A stretch of 64,000 nucleotides of DNA from Paenibacillus sp. H1-7. Lineage in GTDB: Bacteria; Bacillota; Bacilli; Paenibacillales; NBRC-103111. Below the pieces are notes generated by a model. That model had not been told where the DNA came from. It saw only the letters and a list, made by a program, of their open reading frames with translations, and searched no databases. The position numbers and the translations under genes were made by a program. Shown piece after piece: positions 54,325 to 63,495 of the stretch; the first letter of the stretch is position 1; every line of letters starts with the position of its first letter. Location of the stretch: assembly GCF_022354825.1 (NCBI RefSeq), contig NZ_CP031168.1:3287501-3351500 (forward strand). The letters are read 5' to 3'.

Positions 54325-55053
54325 ATGTTACTGGAAATTCGGAAGCTGGAGAAAAAGATTCGCCAACAAGAGGAGCAGCGCCTATTATTTGCCGATGTTA
54401 ACGCGCAAATCATAGCGCCTTCCATCGTAGCTCTGTTAGGCTTGTCCGGACAAGGGAAAAGCACGCTGCTGCGAATTATCGGCATACTGGATGCAGCCGA
54501 CGAAGGGACGGTATGGTTCAAGGAGAGGAGCCAGCAGCAATGGACGCCCCAGGAGTGGAGGAAGCAGGTTTGCTATGTGGCCCAGCACGCCGTCATGCTA
54601 CACGGCAGCGTGGAGGATAATTTGCGGGCGGTAAGCCAGCTTCATCGGCAGCCATTCGAGGAAGCCTTGGCTCACAAGCTGCTCCAAGACGTAGGACTTG
54701 GCAGCATGGATTGGGGCAAGCGTGCATCCGACCTGTCCGGAGGAGAGAAGCAGCGCGTGGCGCTCGTTCGCTCACTGCTTCTCAGGCCGGAGCTGCTGCT
54801 GCTGGACGAGATCACGGCATCCCTGGATTTGCACAGCAAGCAGGCTGTAGAACAGACGCTGCTTGCGTGGCATCGGAACGAAGGGACCGCTATGATTTGG
54901 GTGACTCACGATCTGGAGCAAGCGCGTCACACCAGTGACCGGGTATGGTTTATGGCTGAGCATACGCTGATGGAGAACAGCGAAACGAGTATTTTCTTCA
55001 ACCAGCAGGTGACGGAGGCGGCCAGGCAGTTCATTCCGCGGGACGATGAATAA
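54325..55053 (+). CDS. fetA: ABC transporter ATP-binding protein (FetA-like)
   Basis: A 242-residue ATPase with Walker A G-L-S-G-Q-G-K-S-T (~39-47), signature D-L-S-G-G-E-K-Q-R and Walker B L-L-L-L-D-E-I-T-A-S-L-D. The next gene is a FetB/UPF0014 permease, 36 bases on, so the pair matches E. coli FetAB (YbbLM), linked to iron homeostasis and peroxide resistance. The ATG at 54325 has a poor binding site. A TATAAT at 54249-54254 is a possible -10. Confidence 0.85.
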   Translation: MLLEIRKLEKKIRQQEEQRLLFADVNAQIIAPSIVALLGLSGQGKSTLLRIIGILDAADEGTVWFKERSQQQWTPQEWRKQVCYVAQHAVMLHGSVEDNLRAVSQLHRQPFEEALAHKLLQDVGLGSMDWGKRASDLSGGEKQRVALVRSLLLRPELLLLDEITASLDLHSKQAVEQTLLAWHRNEGTAMIWVTHDLEQARHTSDRVWFMAEHTLMENSETSIFFNQQVTEAARQFIPRDDE

Positions 55054-55088
55054 CCGTCGGGGTACGGAACAGGAAGGAAGAGAGCGGC

Positions 55089-55844
55089 ATGTCCAATACA
55101 GCACTAATATTGACTCTGCTATTTATTGCGATTACTATCCTTATATCCATGTGGCAAAAGCTTGGCCTCAGCAAGGAGATTACGATAGGCACGGTACGTT
55201 CCGCCGTTCAGCTGCTGCTCATCGGCTACGTTTTGCAATTTGTGTTTAACGCGCGAAATCCTGTTTTTCTTCTTCTTATTTTATGCTCCATGATTGCCGT
55301 AGCCTCATGGAATGCGGGGAGCAGAGGGAAGGGGCTTCAGGGCATCCGCTGGAGAATCGCCATCGCCATTACGATTACCGAAGCGTCGACTATGGCACTG
55401 CTGCTTGGGCTGCGGATCATCGAAACGACTCCTCAATATATTATCCCTATGAGCGGGATTACCATAGGGAGCGCCATGATCGTTTCCGGGCTGTTCATTA
55501 ACCAAATGATACGGGAGGTGGACGCCTCCAAAGGAGAGATCGAAGCGCTGCTGTCGCTTGGAGCGACGACGCGTCAAGCGATCCATGAGCCATTGAAGCG
55601 CTCGGTCAAAGCGAGCATGATCCCTACTATCGACGGAATGAAGACGGTAGGACTCGTACAGCTGCCCGGCATGATGACCGGGATGATCGTGGCGGGCGCG
55701 AACCCGGTTGAAGCGGTCCGATACCAGATCCTCATTATGTTTGCGCTGGTGTCGTCGGCTGCGCTGACAAGCATTGTGCTCAGCTTGATCAGCTACCGGC
55801 TGTGGTTTACGGAGGGTGACAGGCTGAAGCCGATGAGCTCGTGA
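55089..55844 (+). CDS. fetB: ABC transporter permease (FetB/UPF0014)
   Basis: A 251-residue UPF0014 membrane protein with seven hydrophobic helices. The family hallmark near A-L-S-L-G-A-T-T-R-Q-A (~155-165), R-x-S-V-K-A-S-M-I-P-T-I-D-G-M-K-T-V-G-L and L-P-G-M-M-T-G is present. AAGGAAGAG precedes ATG 55089. It is followed by a strong bidirectional terminator. It likely exports iron or another metal together with the ATPase. Confidence 0.88.
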   Translation: MSNTALILTLLFIAITILISMWQKLGLSKEITIGTVRSAVQLLLIGYVLQFVFNARNPVFLLLILCSMIAVASWNAGSRGKGLQGIRWRIAIAITITEASTMALLLGLRIIETTPQYIIPMSGITIGSAMIVSGLFINQMIREVDASKGEIEALLSLGATTRQAIHEPLKRSVKASMIPTIDGMKTVGLVQLPGMMTGMIVAGANPVEAVRYQILIMFALVSSAALTSIVLSLISYRLWFTEGDRLKPMSS

Positions 55845-55893
55845 ATAATTTGGAGCCTTTTGCCGCTATTCGTCGAAAAGGATTGTCGAATTG

Positions 55894-55937
55894 AAAAAGC
55901 CTAACGAAGCCGAAAAGGCTGTCGTTAGGCTTTTTTT
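55894..55937. terminator. Bidirectional terminator between fetB and the rluA-like gene
   Basis: A 14-bp perfect stem: AAAAAGCCTAACGA (55894-55907) with 55922-55935, and an inner AGCC/GGCT stem. T run to 55937; A-run on the left serves the minus strand. Confidence 0.93.
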
Positions 55938-55966
55938 CCGCTATGGGGCTGCGGAGCATAGTTTTC

Positions 55967-56674
55967 TCATTGCAGCTGCATTCGTTCGGCCCACAGAAAC
56001 CACGGATAAGCTTTAGGCGGCTTGGAGCTGAAGCGAAGCGTTTCTTTCGTCGTAGGATGCTCGAAGTTGAGCTCCGTTGACCAAAGGGCGATCTGCTGTC
56101 CCGGCTTGGTCAAATGTGCTCCGTACCGCTGATCCCCTACGAGCGGACAGCCGATAGCGGCGAACTGCACGCGGATTTGATGCGGTCTGCCTGTATGCAG
56201 CTCGACTTGCACTAGCGAGAGCCCTTCTTGATGATCGAGCACCTGGTAATCAAGAACGGCATCTTTAGCGCCGGGCTTGTTCGGCGGTACGACCGAAACC
56301 ATATTCGTCTTCGGATCCTTGAGCAAGTAGTGGGTCAAGGTGCCTTGCGGCTGCTTCGGCTTGCCGTTGATCACCGCCGTATAAACCTTGCGGATGGACC
56401 GGGTACGAACCGCATCGGACAGCCGGGAAGCGGCCTTCGACGTTTTGGCGAATACCATCACGCCGCCTACCGGACGGTCCAGGCGGTGGACGAGCCCCAA
56501 ATACACGTTGCCCGGCTTGTGGTGCCGGTGCTTCAGGTCCTGCTTGATCATCGTAAGCAGGTCGGGATCGTGGGAGTTGTCCTCCTGCGTCGGAACATTG
56601 ACCGGCTTGACGACGACGATGATATGGTTGTCCTCATACAGCACGGGAACGGAAGGAAGAGAGGCCGGCGCCAT
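55967..56674 (-). CDS. RluA-family RNA pseudouridine synthase
   Basis: A 235-residue pseudouridine synthase of the RluA group without an S4 domain. The catalytic Asp is in H-R-L-D-R-P-V-G-G (~64-72). L-H-T-G-R-P-H-Q-I-R and G-D-x-R-Y-G are conserved. It isomerises uridine in rRNA or tRNA; the site cannot be told. The start follows the methyltransferase stop by 3 bases on the minus strand, so the two RNA-modifying enzymes share an operon. Confidence 0.92.
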   Translation of the reverse strand: MAPASLPSVPVLYEDNHIIVVVKPVNVPTQEDNSHDPDLLTMIKQDLKHRHHKPGNVYLGLVHRLDRPVGGVMVFAKTSKAASRLSDAVRTRSIRKVYTAVINGKPKQPQGTLTHYLLKDPKTNMVSVVPPNKPGAKDAVLDYQVLDHQEGLSLVQVELHTGRPHQIRVQFAAIGCPLVGDQRYGAHLTKPGQQIALWSTELNFEHPTTKETLRFSSKPPKAYPWFLWAERMQLQ

Positions 56675-56677
56675 CGG

Positions 56678-57574
56678 CTACGCCTCCCAACGACCCAAAA
56701 TGCCGCATGGCAGCATCAGCTTGGATGCGGTGATCGGCAAGCCGATCTCTCCGCAAGTAATTTGACCGCCGTAGGATCTGCCCATCGACATGGCCAAAAT
56801 ATTTTTCAATACCGTAGCGGAAATTCCCGTCGTATACGAGTTGATCAGCATGAACAAAGGCCTGTCCGACATGATCTGCATGCAGGACTCCACGAACGGA
56901 TACAGATTCGTCTCGAGCTTCCACGTCTCTCCGTTCGGGCCCCGGCCGTAGGAAGGAGGGTCCATGATGATAGCATCGTACTTGCTTCCGCGACGCTGCT
57001 CGCGCTGGACGAACTTGAATACGTCGTCCGTGATGAAGCGAACGGGACGGTCTCCGAGACCCGACAGCTGCAGGTTATCCTTGGCCCATTGAACGACCCC
57101 TTTGGATGCGTCAACGTGGCATACTTCCGCTCCGGCATAGGCGCAAGCGACGCTTGCCCCGCCGGTATAGGCGAACAGGTTCAGCACCTTGATCTTGCGG
57201 CCTGAGCCTTGAATTTTGTCGATCATCCATCTCCAGTTGGCGGCTTGCTCAGGAAACAGACCGGTATGCTTGAAGCTGGTAGGCTTAATGTGGAACGACA
57301 GCTTGTCGTACGAAATCGTCCAACGCTCCGGAATTTCCTTCTTGTACTCCCACTGGCCGCCGCCGCTGGAGCTTCTATGATAGTGAGCGTCGGCGCCCCG
57401 CCATTGGCCTGTCTCTTTAGGCAGCGGCCAAATGATCTGCGGGTCCGGCCGGCGGAGCACAATGTTGCCCCAGCGCTCCAGTTTTTCTCCATCCCCTGTA
57501 TCGATTAATTCGTAATCCTTCCAATCGTGTGCAGCAAACATGAATTCGGGTACCTTCTTTCTGTCAATATACAT
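56678..57574 (-). CDS. Class I SAM-dependent RNA methyltransferase (RlmI/RlmK-like)
   Basis: A 298-residue methyltransferase. N-L-F-A-Y-T-G-G (~131-138) is the SAM motif I, followed by V-D-A-S-K-G and D-P-P-S-Y-G-R (~201-207), as in the RlmI/RlmK 23S rRNA cytosine and guanine methyltransferases. The N-terminal PUA domain of those enzymes is absent or very short. The start at 57574 has a weak site; a start at ATG 57541 (after AGAAGG) is also possible. A 14-base palindrome (57593-57606) lies just upstream. Confidence 0.85.
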   Translation of the reverse strand: MYIDRKKVPEFMFAAHDWKDYELIDTGDGEKLERWGNIVLRRPDPQIIWPLPKETGQWRGADAHYHRSSSGGGQWEYKKEIPERWTISYDKLSFHIKPTSFKHTGLFPEQAANWRWMIDKIQGSGRKIKVLNLFAYTGGASVACAYAGAEVCHVDASKGVVQWAKDNLQLSGLGDRPVRFITDDVFKFVQREQRRGSKYDAIIMDPPSYGRGPNGETWKLETNLYPFVESCMQIMSDRPLFMLINSYTTGISATVLKNILAMSMGRSYGGQITCGEIGLPITASKLMLPCGILGRWEA

Positions 57575-57592
57575 CTACCACATTTTACACTA

Positions 57593-57606
57593 ATTGCACG
57601 TGCAAT
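57593..57606. promoter_or_regulatory. 14-bp palindrome upstream of the methyltransferase gene
   Basis: ATTGCACGTGCAAT is a perfect 14-base palindrome 19 bases before the start at 57574. A TAAAAT on the minus strand lies just downstream of it. It fits an operator, but no known regulator is tied to it. Confidence 0.4.
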
Positions 57607-57618
57607 GCCATGACGAAG

Positions 57619-57645
57619 AGACCGGAGGGAGACCGCCGGTCTTTC
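57619..57645 (-). terminator. Weak hairpin after the PpiC gene
   Basis: AGACCGG (57619-57625) and CCGGTCT (57636-57642) pair, with extra weak pairs outside. The minus-strand tail is poor in T, so it may only slow the polymerase. Confidence 0.35.
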
Positions 57646-57722
57646 TTACCAATATAAGCAATGGATTCGGATTGATTCCCAAGCCAAGGCTTTCCTCTGC
57701 GGGAGTTCTTAAGCGCAAGCCG

Positions 57723-58850
57723 TTATTTCGGTATTTCCACGATTTGCAGGAGGGAAGGCAGCTCGCTATTCATAAACTGCTGGTAATGAGAGTCCATGAT
57801 GGTCTCCGCCAGCTGGGTATCGTTAAATTGGGCATAGGGGATGAAATCCCGCGCTTCCACACGCATAATATGGGTGCCGTATTCCGTCTCAATCGGATCG
57901 CTGACGGTATTCAGCGCAAGCGTATGGGCTGCCTTCTTGAACGCTTCCACCCAGCGGGTTATCGGTTCGTCCTTGTAGAGGCCTCCGTTATCCTTCGAGC
58001 CCATATCCTCCGAATACTGCTTCGCCAGCGCTGCGAAATCTTCGCCGTTCCGAAGCTTGTCCTGCACTTCTTTCACGATTTGGGCCACGACTTCCTTGGT
58101 GCGCGGTTTTTTATCTTTATCCGTGTTCATAATGAGAATATGGCGGACCGAAGCCTTCACGACACTCTCATCATTAGCGGCAACCATTTTATCGTAAGCG
58201 GCTCTAAGTCCGGCTTCGTCAGTAAACGACTGCAGCCACTTGTCGAGAATAACTCCGTCGCGAACATACAGTCGGATGTCTTCCTCGGTAACGCCGTGCT
58301 TGCTCATCTCTTCGGCGTTCGACTGCAGGAAGTTAGCGGCTCCTTTCATTTGTGCATCCACCGCGGAAGGAATCGCCGCCTTCGCTTCTTCGCTTAGCTT
58401 GTCGAGCAGGATTCGCGAGCCGGCAATGCGGTTAATAACACTTTGCTTGTAGGCGTCGGTTTGCTCTGCGCTTTTTTGCTGCGGATCGGCCATTTGGATG
58501 ATGGCCAAATATGTTTCATAATCGCCACGGGTCACTTGGCCCCCCGGGTAAGTAGCGATAACCGCGCTTCTGTCGATTTTTCTCCCGATCCATGCAGTCT
58601 GGGTATCGCCGTCCCACTGAACCTCCTTGCCAAGCGCTTCGCTCACAAACCGGAGAGGAACATACGTGGTGCCGTTGTAAATAAAGCCTTGTCCTTGATC
58701 TTCGGCCGGTTTTTTCTCAAAACCGTCAAACATATATTTGATGTTCTGAAAATATACTTCAATCTGGGTTCCGCTCGCATAGGCAACCGTTCCTGTCAGC
58801 AGCGTGCCTAGCGATAGTCCAAGCAGCAATCCTTTTACCTTGTCGTTCAT
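57723..58850 (-). CDS. Secreted PpiC-type foldase with CuAO-like domain
   Basis: A 375-residue exported protein, started at 58850. It has a signal peptide (~1-26, then A-S-G-T), a copper-amine-oxidase N-terminal-like segment (~50-92, V-P-L-R-F-V-S-E-A-L-G-K), a SurA-like helical region, and a parvulin (PpiC) prolyl isomerase domain (~230-335) with A-S-V-R-H-I-L-I and G-L-Y. PrsA in Bacillus does a similar job for secreted proteins, but PrsA is a lipoprotein; here no lipobox is seen. AAGGATG upstream is weakly placed. Confidence 0.85.
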   Translation of the reverse strand: MNDKVKGLLLGLSLGTLLTGTVAYASGTQIEVYFQNIKYMFDGFEKKPAEDQGQGFIYNGTTYVPLRFVSEALGKEVQWDGDTQTAWIGRKIDRSAVIATYPGGQVTRGDYETYLAIIQMADPQQKSAEQTDAYKQSVINRIAGSRILLDKLSEEAKAAIPSAVDAQMKGAANFLQSNAEEMSKHGVTEEDIRLYVRDGVILDKWLQSFTDEAGLRAAYDKMVAANDESVVKASVRHILIMNTDKDKKPRTKEVVAQIVKEVQDKLRNGEDFAALAKQYSEDMGSKDNGGLYKDEPITRWVEAFKKAAHTLALNTVSDPIETEYGTHIMRVEARDFIPYAQFNDTQLAETIMDSHYQQFMNSELPSLLQIVEIPK

Positions 58851-59106
58851 GTGACTTTCTTCATCCTTTCCAAGCTCATGTACTTGCAACTGTTGCGTCG
58901 AGTATGTCGATGTCAGTTGTCAAAGTTGTGATATGGTCTTCTACAAGTTATTCTAAGTGGATTAGGAATCTCCTGCCTGGAATGGAAAAAGAGGTCGAAT
59001 TTAGAATTACAAAACAATTTAAAATTTGCGGAAAGGAATTTGCTGCCCGATGTAGTATTTGATTTATAGAGGCCGCAAAATTGAACAATAAGGGGATGGA
59101 TGACCT

Positions 59107-61038
59107 ATGATGAGCGTAATCCCCGGTCCGGAAGATCTTTACCTGTTCCATGAGGGAAATTTATTCCGAAGCTACCGGGTGTTGGGAGCGCATTTTACGG
59201 AACATGAAGGAACCCTTGGCGTTCGGTTTACCGTCTGGGCGCCGCACGCTCGCGAAGTACGGCTTATAGGGGATTTCAACTTCTGGAACGGAAGCCAGCA
59301 TGTACTTCGCAAAATCAGCACTTGGGGTGTATGGAGCTTGTTCGTTCCCGACGTCAAGGAAGGCGAGTATTACAAGTACGAAATCGTCACATCCCACGGG
59401 ACGCTGGTATGGAAGGCAGATCCGTATGCTTTCTATTCCGAGCTGAAGCCTGGAACGGCATCGCGAGTCTATTCGCTGGAAGGCTATGAGTGGCAGGACC
59501 AGGCTTGGCAGGAGCAGGCCGCAAGGCAGACGCCTTACGACAAGCCGATGAATATTTACGAGGTTCATGCCGGAACATGGAAGAAGAAGACGGGGGACGA
59601 ATACTACACCTATCGGGAGCTGGCCGATGAGCTGGTCGATTATGTAGTCCATATGGGGTATACCCATATCGAGCTCATGCCCTTGGCAGAGCATCCGTAC
59701 GACCGTTCCTGGGGCTATCAGGCTACGGGTTACTACTCGGTGACGAGCCGCTTCGGAACGCCCAAAGATTTCATGTATTTCGTCGACCGGTGCCATCAGA
59801 ACGGCATTGGCGTCATTATGGACTGGGTCCCGGGTCACTTCGTCAAGGACGATCACGGCCTGCGCCATTTCGACGGACAACCGCTCTTTGAGTATAACGA
59901 TCCGTCGCAGGCGGAGAAGGAGCAGTGGGGTACGCTGTCGTTCGATTTCTCGAAGCCCGAGGTCGTCAGCTTCCTTATTTCCAACGCGTTGTTCTGGATG
60001 GATATGTTCCATATCGACGGCTTGCGAGTGGATGCCGTTGCCAGCTTACTGTATTTGAATTTCGGCAAGCCGCGAGAGAAATGGGTCAAGAATGCGCGTG
60101 GAGGGGACGAGAATCTCGAGGCCATCGAATTTTTGAAAAAGCTGAACGTCACGGTATTCTCCAACTACCCGCATGCACTGATGATGGCGGAGGATTCCAG
60201 CGACTGGCCGCTTGTCACCGCACCGGTTCATGACGGAGGTCTCGGTTTTAACTACAAATGGAACATGGGTTGGATGAACGACATGCTGCGCTATATGGAA
60301 ACCGATCCTTACTTCCGCAAAGGCCGGCATAATCTGCTTACGTTCTCGTTCATGTACACCTACTCCGAAAATTACGTACTGCCGTTATCTCACGACGAGG
60401 TCGTGCACGGCAAAAAATCGCTTCTTAACAAAATGCCGGGTGACTACTGGCAAAAATTCGCCAATCTTAGAGTGCTCTACGGCTATATGATGGGCCATCC
60501 AGGGAAAAAGCTGCTGTTCATGGGCGGCGAATTCGGGCAATTCGACGAATGGAAGGATCTTGAAGATCTGGATTGGGAGATGCTTGGCTATGACAGTCAC
60601 CGGGGAATGCACCAATACGTCCACGATTTAAACCGCCTTTATTTACAGGAAAAGTCACTCTGGGAGCTTGATCACCGGCCGGAAGGCTTCACCTGGATTG
60701 ATCCGCACGACCGCAACCAGAGCATCGTATCTTTTATCAGACAATCGAACGACCCTAAGGATTTTCTTATTATCGTATGCAACTTCACCCCGGTAACCCA
60801 TGCAAAATACCGGATTGGCGTGCCGTTTGCGGGTGAATATTCGGAGTTATTTAACAGCGATACTCCTGTGTATGGAGGCTCGGGACAACTGAATACAGGA
60901 AAGCTGAAGACGGAAAACGTTACATGGCATTTTCAACCGTGCAGCCTGCATATTACGATTCCTCCGTTAGCAACCGTCGTATTGAAGCCTGTCAAGATCC
61001 GACGTAAAGCAACTACTGGAAAAAGAGAAAGGGGATAG
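59107..61038 (+). CDS. glgB: 1,4-alpha-glucan branching enzyme
   Basis: GlgB, 643 residues, adds alpha-1,6 branches to glycogen. An N-terminal CBM48 (~30-115) precedes the GH13 barrel. Asp309 (G-L-R-V-D-A-V) is the nucleophile, Glu362 (A-E-D-S-S) the acid/base, and L-S-H-D-E-V-V-H-G the third carboxylate region. ATG 59107 is preceded by AAGGGG about 12 bases before; ATG 59110 is alternative. It leads glgB-glgC-glgD-glgA, with glgP expected downstream. No clear promoter in the 256-base gap to the divergent foldase. Confidence 0.95.
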   Translation: MMSVIPGPEDLYLFHEGNLFRSYRVLGAHFTEHEGTLGVRFTVWAPHAREVRLIGDFNFWNGSQHVLRKISTWGVWSLFVPDVKEGEYYKYEIVTSHGTLVWKADPYAFYSELKPGTASRVYSLEGYEWQDQAWQEQAARQTPYDKPMNIYEVHAGTWKKKTGDEYYTYRELADELVDYVVHMGYTHIELMPLAEHPYDRSWGYQATGYYSVTSRFGTPKDFMYFVDRCHQNGIGVIMDWVPGHFVKDDHGLRHFDGQPLFEYNDPSQAEKEQWGTLSFDFSKPEVVSFLISNALFWMDMFHIDGLRVDAVASLLYLNFGKPREKWVKNARGGDENLEAIEFLKKLNVTVFSNYPHALMMAEDSSDWPLVTAPVHDGGLGFNYKWNMGWMNDMLRYMETDPYFRKGRHNLLTFSFMYTYSENYVLPLSHDEVVHGKKSLLNKMPGDYWQKFANLRVLYGYMMGHPGKKLLFMGGEFGQFDEWKDLEDLDWEMLGYDSHRGMHQYVHDLNRLYLQEKSLWELDHRPEGFTWIDPHDRNQSIVSFIRQSNDPKDFLIIVCNFTPVTHAKYRIGVPFAGEYSELFNSDTPVYGGSGQLNTGKLKTENVTWHFQPCSLHITIPPLATVVLKPVKIRRKATTGKRERG

Positions 61039-61043
61039 GTTCG

Positions 61044-62207
61044 ATGCGCAAAAAAGAATGTGTAGCGATGCTGCTCGCAGGGGGTGAAGGGCGGCGTTTG
61101 GGGGTATTGACCAATAAGCTGGCGAAGCCGGCGGTGCATTTTGGCGGCAAATACCGGATTATCGATTTTACGCTCAGCAATTGCACGAATTCGGGGATAG
61201 ACACGGTGGGTGTGCTGACTCAATATCAGCCTCTGGTGCTTAATACATACATAGGCATTGGGACGCCATGGGATCTTGACCGGAAGAACGGGGGAGTGAC
61301 CGTGCTTCCGCCTTATATGGAGCAGCAGGGAGGAGATTGGTACAAAGGGACCGCGAACGCGATTTACCGTAATATTTCCTTCATTGAACAGTTCGATCCC
61401 GAGTACGTACTCGTTATTTCCGGCGACCATATTTACAAGATGGACTATGATCTCATGCTGGATTTTCATAAAAAGAAGGGCGCGGACGCGACCATTGCCG
61501 TGATCGAAGTGAAGTGGGAGGAAGCCAGCCGCTTCGGGATCATGAGCACGGACGATAGCGAACGAATTACCGAATTTGCGGAAAAGCCGAAGGAGCCGAA
61601 GAGCAATCTGGCCTCCATGGGCATTTACATATTTAACTGGCAAGTGCTGAAGGCGTACTTGACCAAGGATGAAAGCAACGAGGAGTCGAGCAAGGACTTC
61701 GGAAAAGACGTCATTCCGCTCATGCTCCGGGAAAATTTGAAAATGTATGCCTACCCGTTCGAAGGGTACTGGAAGGATGTCGGCACGATCGAGAGCTTGT
61801 GGGAAGCCAACATGGACCTGCTGGAAAATGAACCGCAGTTCAACTTAAACGATCGGGAATGGAGAATTTACTCCGTGAATCCGTGCCAGCCAGGGCAGTA
61901 TGTAGCGCCGACAGCACAAATACGCCGTTCATTGGTTAATGAAGGATGCTGCGTATTTGGTGAAGTGGATCATTCCGTTTTATTCTACGGCGTACAGGTA
62001 GGCGAGGGAAGCTTCATTAAAGATTCCGTCATCATGCCGAATGTGCGTATCGGGAACAACGTCAAAATATATAAAGCGATTATCGGTGAAAACACGGTTG
62101 TGGAAGACGGCTGCGTCATCGGAGATCCGGAGGACCAGTCCCACATCGTCTTGATAGGCGGCAACGAAAACATCAGTGTGGCGACGATGGCCAACGTGAA
62201 AGGGTGA
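61044..62207 (+). CDS. glgC: Glucose-1-phosphate adenylyltransferase
   Basis: GlgC, 387 residues, makes ADP-glucose from glucose-1-phosphate and ATP, the committed step of glycogen synthesis. [20 protein letters not shown] (11-30) is the nucleotide loop with the catalytic Arg and the activator-site Lys; G-V-L-T replaces the P-L-T of many enzymes, as in Bacillus. G-D-H-I-Y-K-M-D and F-A-E-K-P line the active site, and a beta-helix makes the C-terminus. It begins 5 bases after the glgB stop. Confidence 0.95.
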   Translation: MRKKECVAMLLAGGEGRRLGVLTNKLAKPAVHFGGKYRIIDFTLSNCTNSGIDTVGVLTQYQPLVLNTYIGIGTPWDLDRKNGGVTVLPPYMEQQGGDWYKGTANAIYRNISFIEQFDPEYVLVISGDHIYKMDYDLMLDFHKKKGADATIAVIEVKWEEASRFGIMSTDDSERITEFAEKPKEPKSNLASMGIYIFNWQVLKAYLTKDESNEESSKDFGKDVIPLMLRENLKMYAYPFEGYWKDVGTIESLWEANMDLLENEPQFNLNDREWRIYSVNPCQPGQYVAPTAQIRRSLVNEGCCVFGEVDHSVLFYGVQVGEGSFIKDSVIMPNVRIGNNVKIYKAIIGENTVVEDGCVIGDPEDQSHIVLIGGNENISVATMANVKG

Positions 62208-62213
62208 GCTCGT

Positions 62214-63323
62214 ATGAAGCGAATGATGGGCGTTATCAATCTGGTGAATGAGCCGGATGAATTGGAAGAATTGACCTATTCCCGATGCGTGGCCTCGGTT
62301 CCGTTCGGAGCGAGATACCGGCTGATCGATTTTACGCTGTCCAACATGGTCAACTCGGGAATCGAGAATGTAGCCGTGTTCACCCAGCACAAGTACCGAT
62401 CGCTGATGGACCATCTTGGCTCCGGCAAGGAATGGGATTTGGACCGCAAGCGCGGAGGACTGTTTATTTTGCCCGCCATTTTGCACGAAACAACCGGCAT
62501 GGCCCGCGGCGATTTGTTCCAATTCTACAGCCACCGCGATTACTTCTATCGCGCCCGCGAAGATTATGTCGTCATTTCCCGCAGTCACATCGTCTGCAAC
62601 ATCGACTTGAATGAGGTTCTGGATTACCATCTGGAGAAAAATGCGGATATCACCGTCGTCTACAAGCGTGCCGATGAAGAGGAATTCGCTAAGTTCCGCC
62701 GATTGGCCGTCAAGGAAGACGGGCAAGTTACGGTCATGGAGGACCACTCGGGACGGCTGCGCAACGACAACATTTCGATGGAAATTTTCGTCATGCACAA
62801 AGAGCTGCTGCTGGATATGGTCGAATCGTGCCTCGCTCAGGGCTATGATCACCTCGTTCGCGACGGCATCATGAAGAATATCGACAAGCTCAGCGTGTAC
62901 GGTTATTTGCATGACGGTCACACCGGCATTGTGAATACGATTCAAAGCTACTATAAGCACAGCATGCAAATGCTGAACCCGAAAGTTTGGCGGGAGCTGT
63001 TTTTCCAAAAGAACCTTATTTATACCAAGGTAAAAGATGAGCCGCCGGCGAAATACGCCGACAACGCGCATGCCCGTAATTCATTGATTGCCAACGGCTG
63101 CGTAATCGAAGGCAAGGTGGAGAATAGCATCTTGTTCCGCGGTGTCAAAATACGCAAAGGCGCATATGTAAAAAATTGCATCATTCTGCAAAACTGCGAA
63201 ATTGAAGAAAACGTCATTATTGAAAATGCCATCCTGGATAAGGACGTATTCATCAGCAGAGGCCGGGTGCTCACCGGTGACAAACAAGCACCGTTTATCG
63301 CTTCCAAAACCAAAGTAATCTAA
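62214..63323 (+). CDS. glgD: ADP-glucose pyrophosphorylase regulatory subunit
   Basis: GlgD, 369 residues, a paralogue of GlgC that in Bacilli forms a mixed enzyme and raises its activity. The N-terminal loop lacks the G-G-x-G-x-R-L nucleotide motif (it reads M-M-G-V-I-N-L), and the N-terminal Arg is lost, so it should not be catalytic by itself. The C-terminal beta-helix is intact. AAGGGTGAG precedes ATG 62214, 6 bases after glgC. A hairpin and a MITE-like element separate it from glgA. Confidence 0.93.
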   Translation: MKRMMGVINLVNEPDELEELTYSRCVASVPFGARYRLIDFTLSNMVNSGIENVAVFTQHKYRSLMDHLGSGKEWDLDRKRGGLFILPAILHETTGMARGDLFQFYSHRDYFYRAREDYVVISRSHIVCNIDLNEVLDYHLEKNADITVVYKRADEEEFAKFRRLAVKEDGQVTVMEDHSGRLRNDNISMEIFVMHKELLLDMVESCLAQGYDHLVRDGIMKNIDKLSVYGYLHDGHTGIVNTIQSYYKHSMQMLNPKVWRELFFQKNLIYTKVKDEPPAKYADNAHARNSLIANGCVIEGKVENSILFRGVKIRKGAYVKNCIILQNCEIEENVIIENAILDKDVFISRGRVLTGDKQAPFIASKTKVI

Positions 63324-63333
63324 TAGGAAATCA

Positions 63334-63361
63334 GCTTGTTGGGGGATTTCTCCCAACAAGC
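63334..63361 (+). terminator. Hairpin after glgD without a T tract
   Basis: GCTTGTTGGG (63334-63343) and CCCAACAAGC (63352-63361) form a 10-bp stem with an 8-base loop. ATAAAAATG follows, so it may lower rather than stop read-through to glgA. Confidence 0.6.
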
Positions 63362-63369
63362 ATAAAAAT

Positions 63370-63469
63370 GAGGGTTCAAAAAGTAGGGTCGAAGGTGAAC
63401 GGAAGATTCGATGTCGAAATAACTTCATGACCTGCTCCGTGATCAAAAGACTACTTTTTGAACAACCTC
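63370..63469. repeat. MITE-like palindromic element upstream of glgA
   Basis: A 100-base element. The left end 63370-63386 (GAGGGTTCAAAAAGTAG) and the right end 63451-63469 are inverted repeats: 13 bases exact, plus GAGG/CCTC with a 2-base indel. Inner ACGGA/TCCGT and TTCGA/TCGAA pairs extend the hairpin. No gene fits inside it. It ends ~27 bases before the glgA start and separates it from glgD. It probably is a non-autonomous element. Confidence 0.65.
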
Positions 63470-63495
63470 TAAAAATAAAGGAGTGGTAGGAAGCC

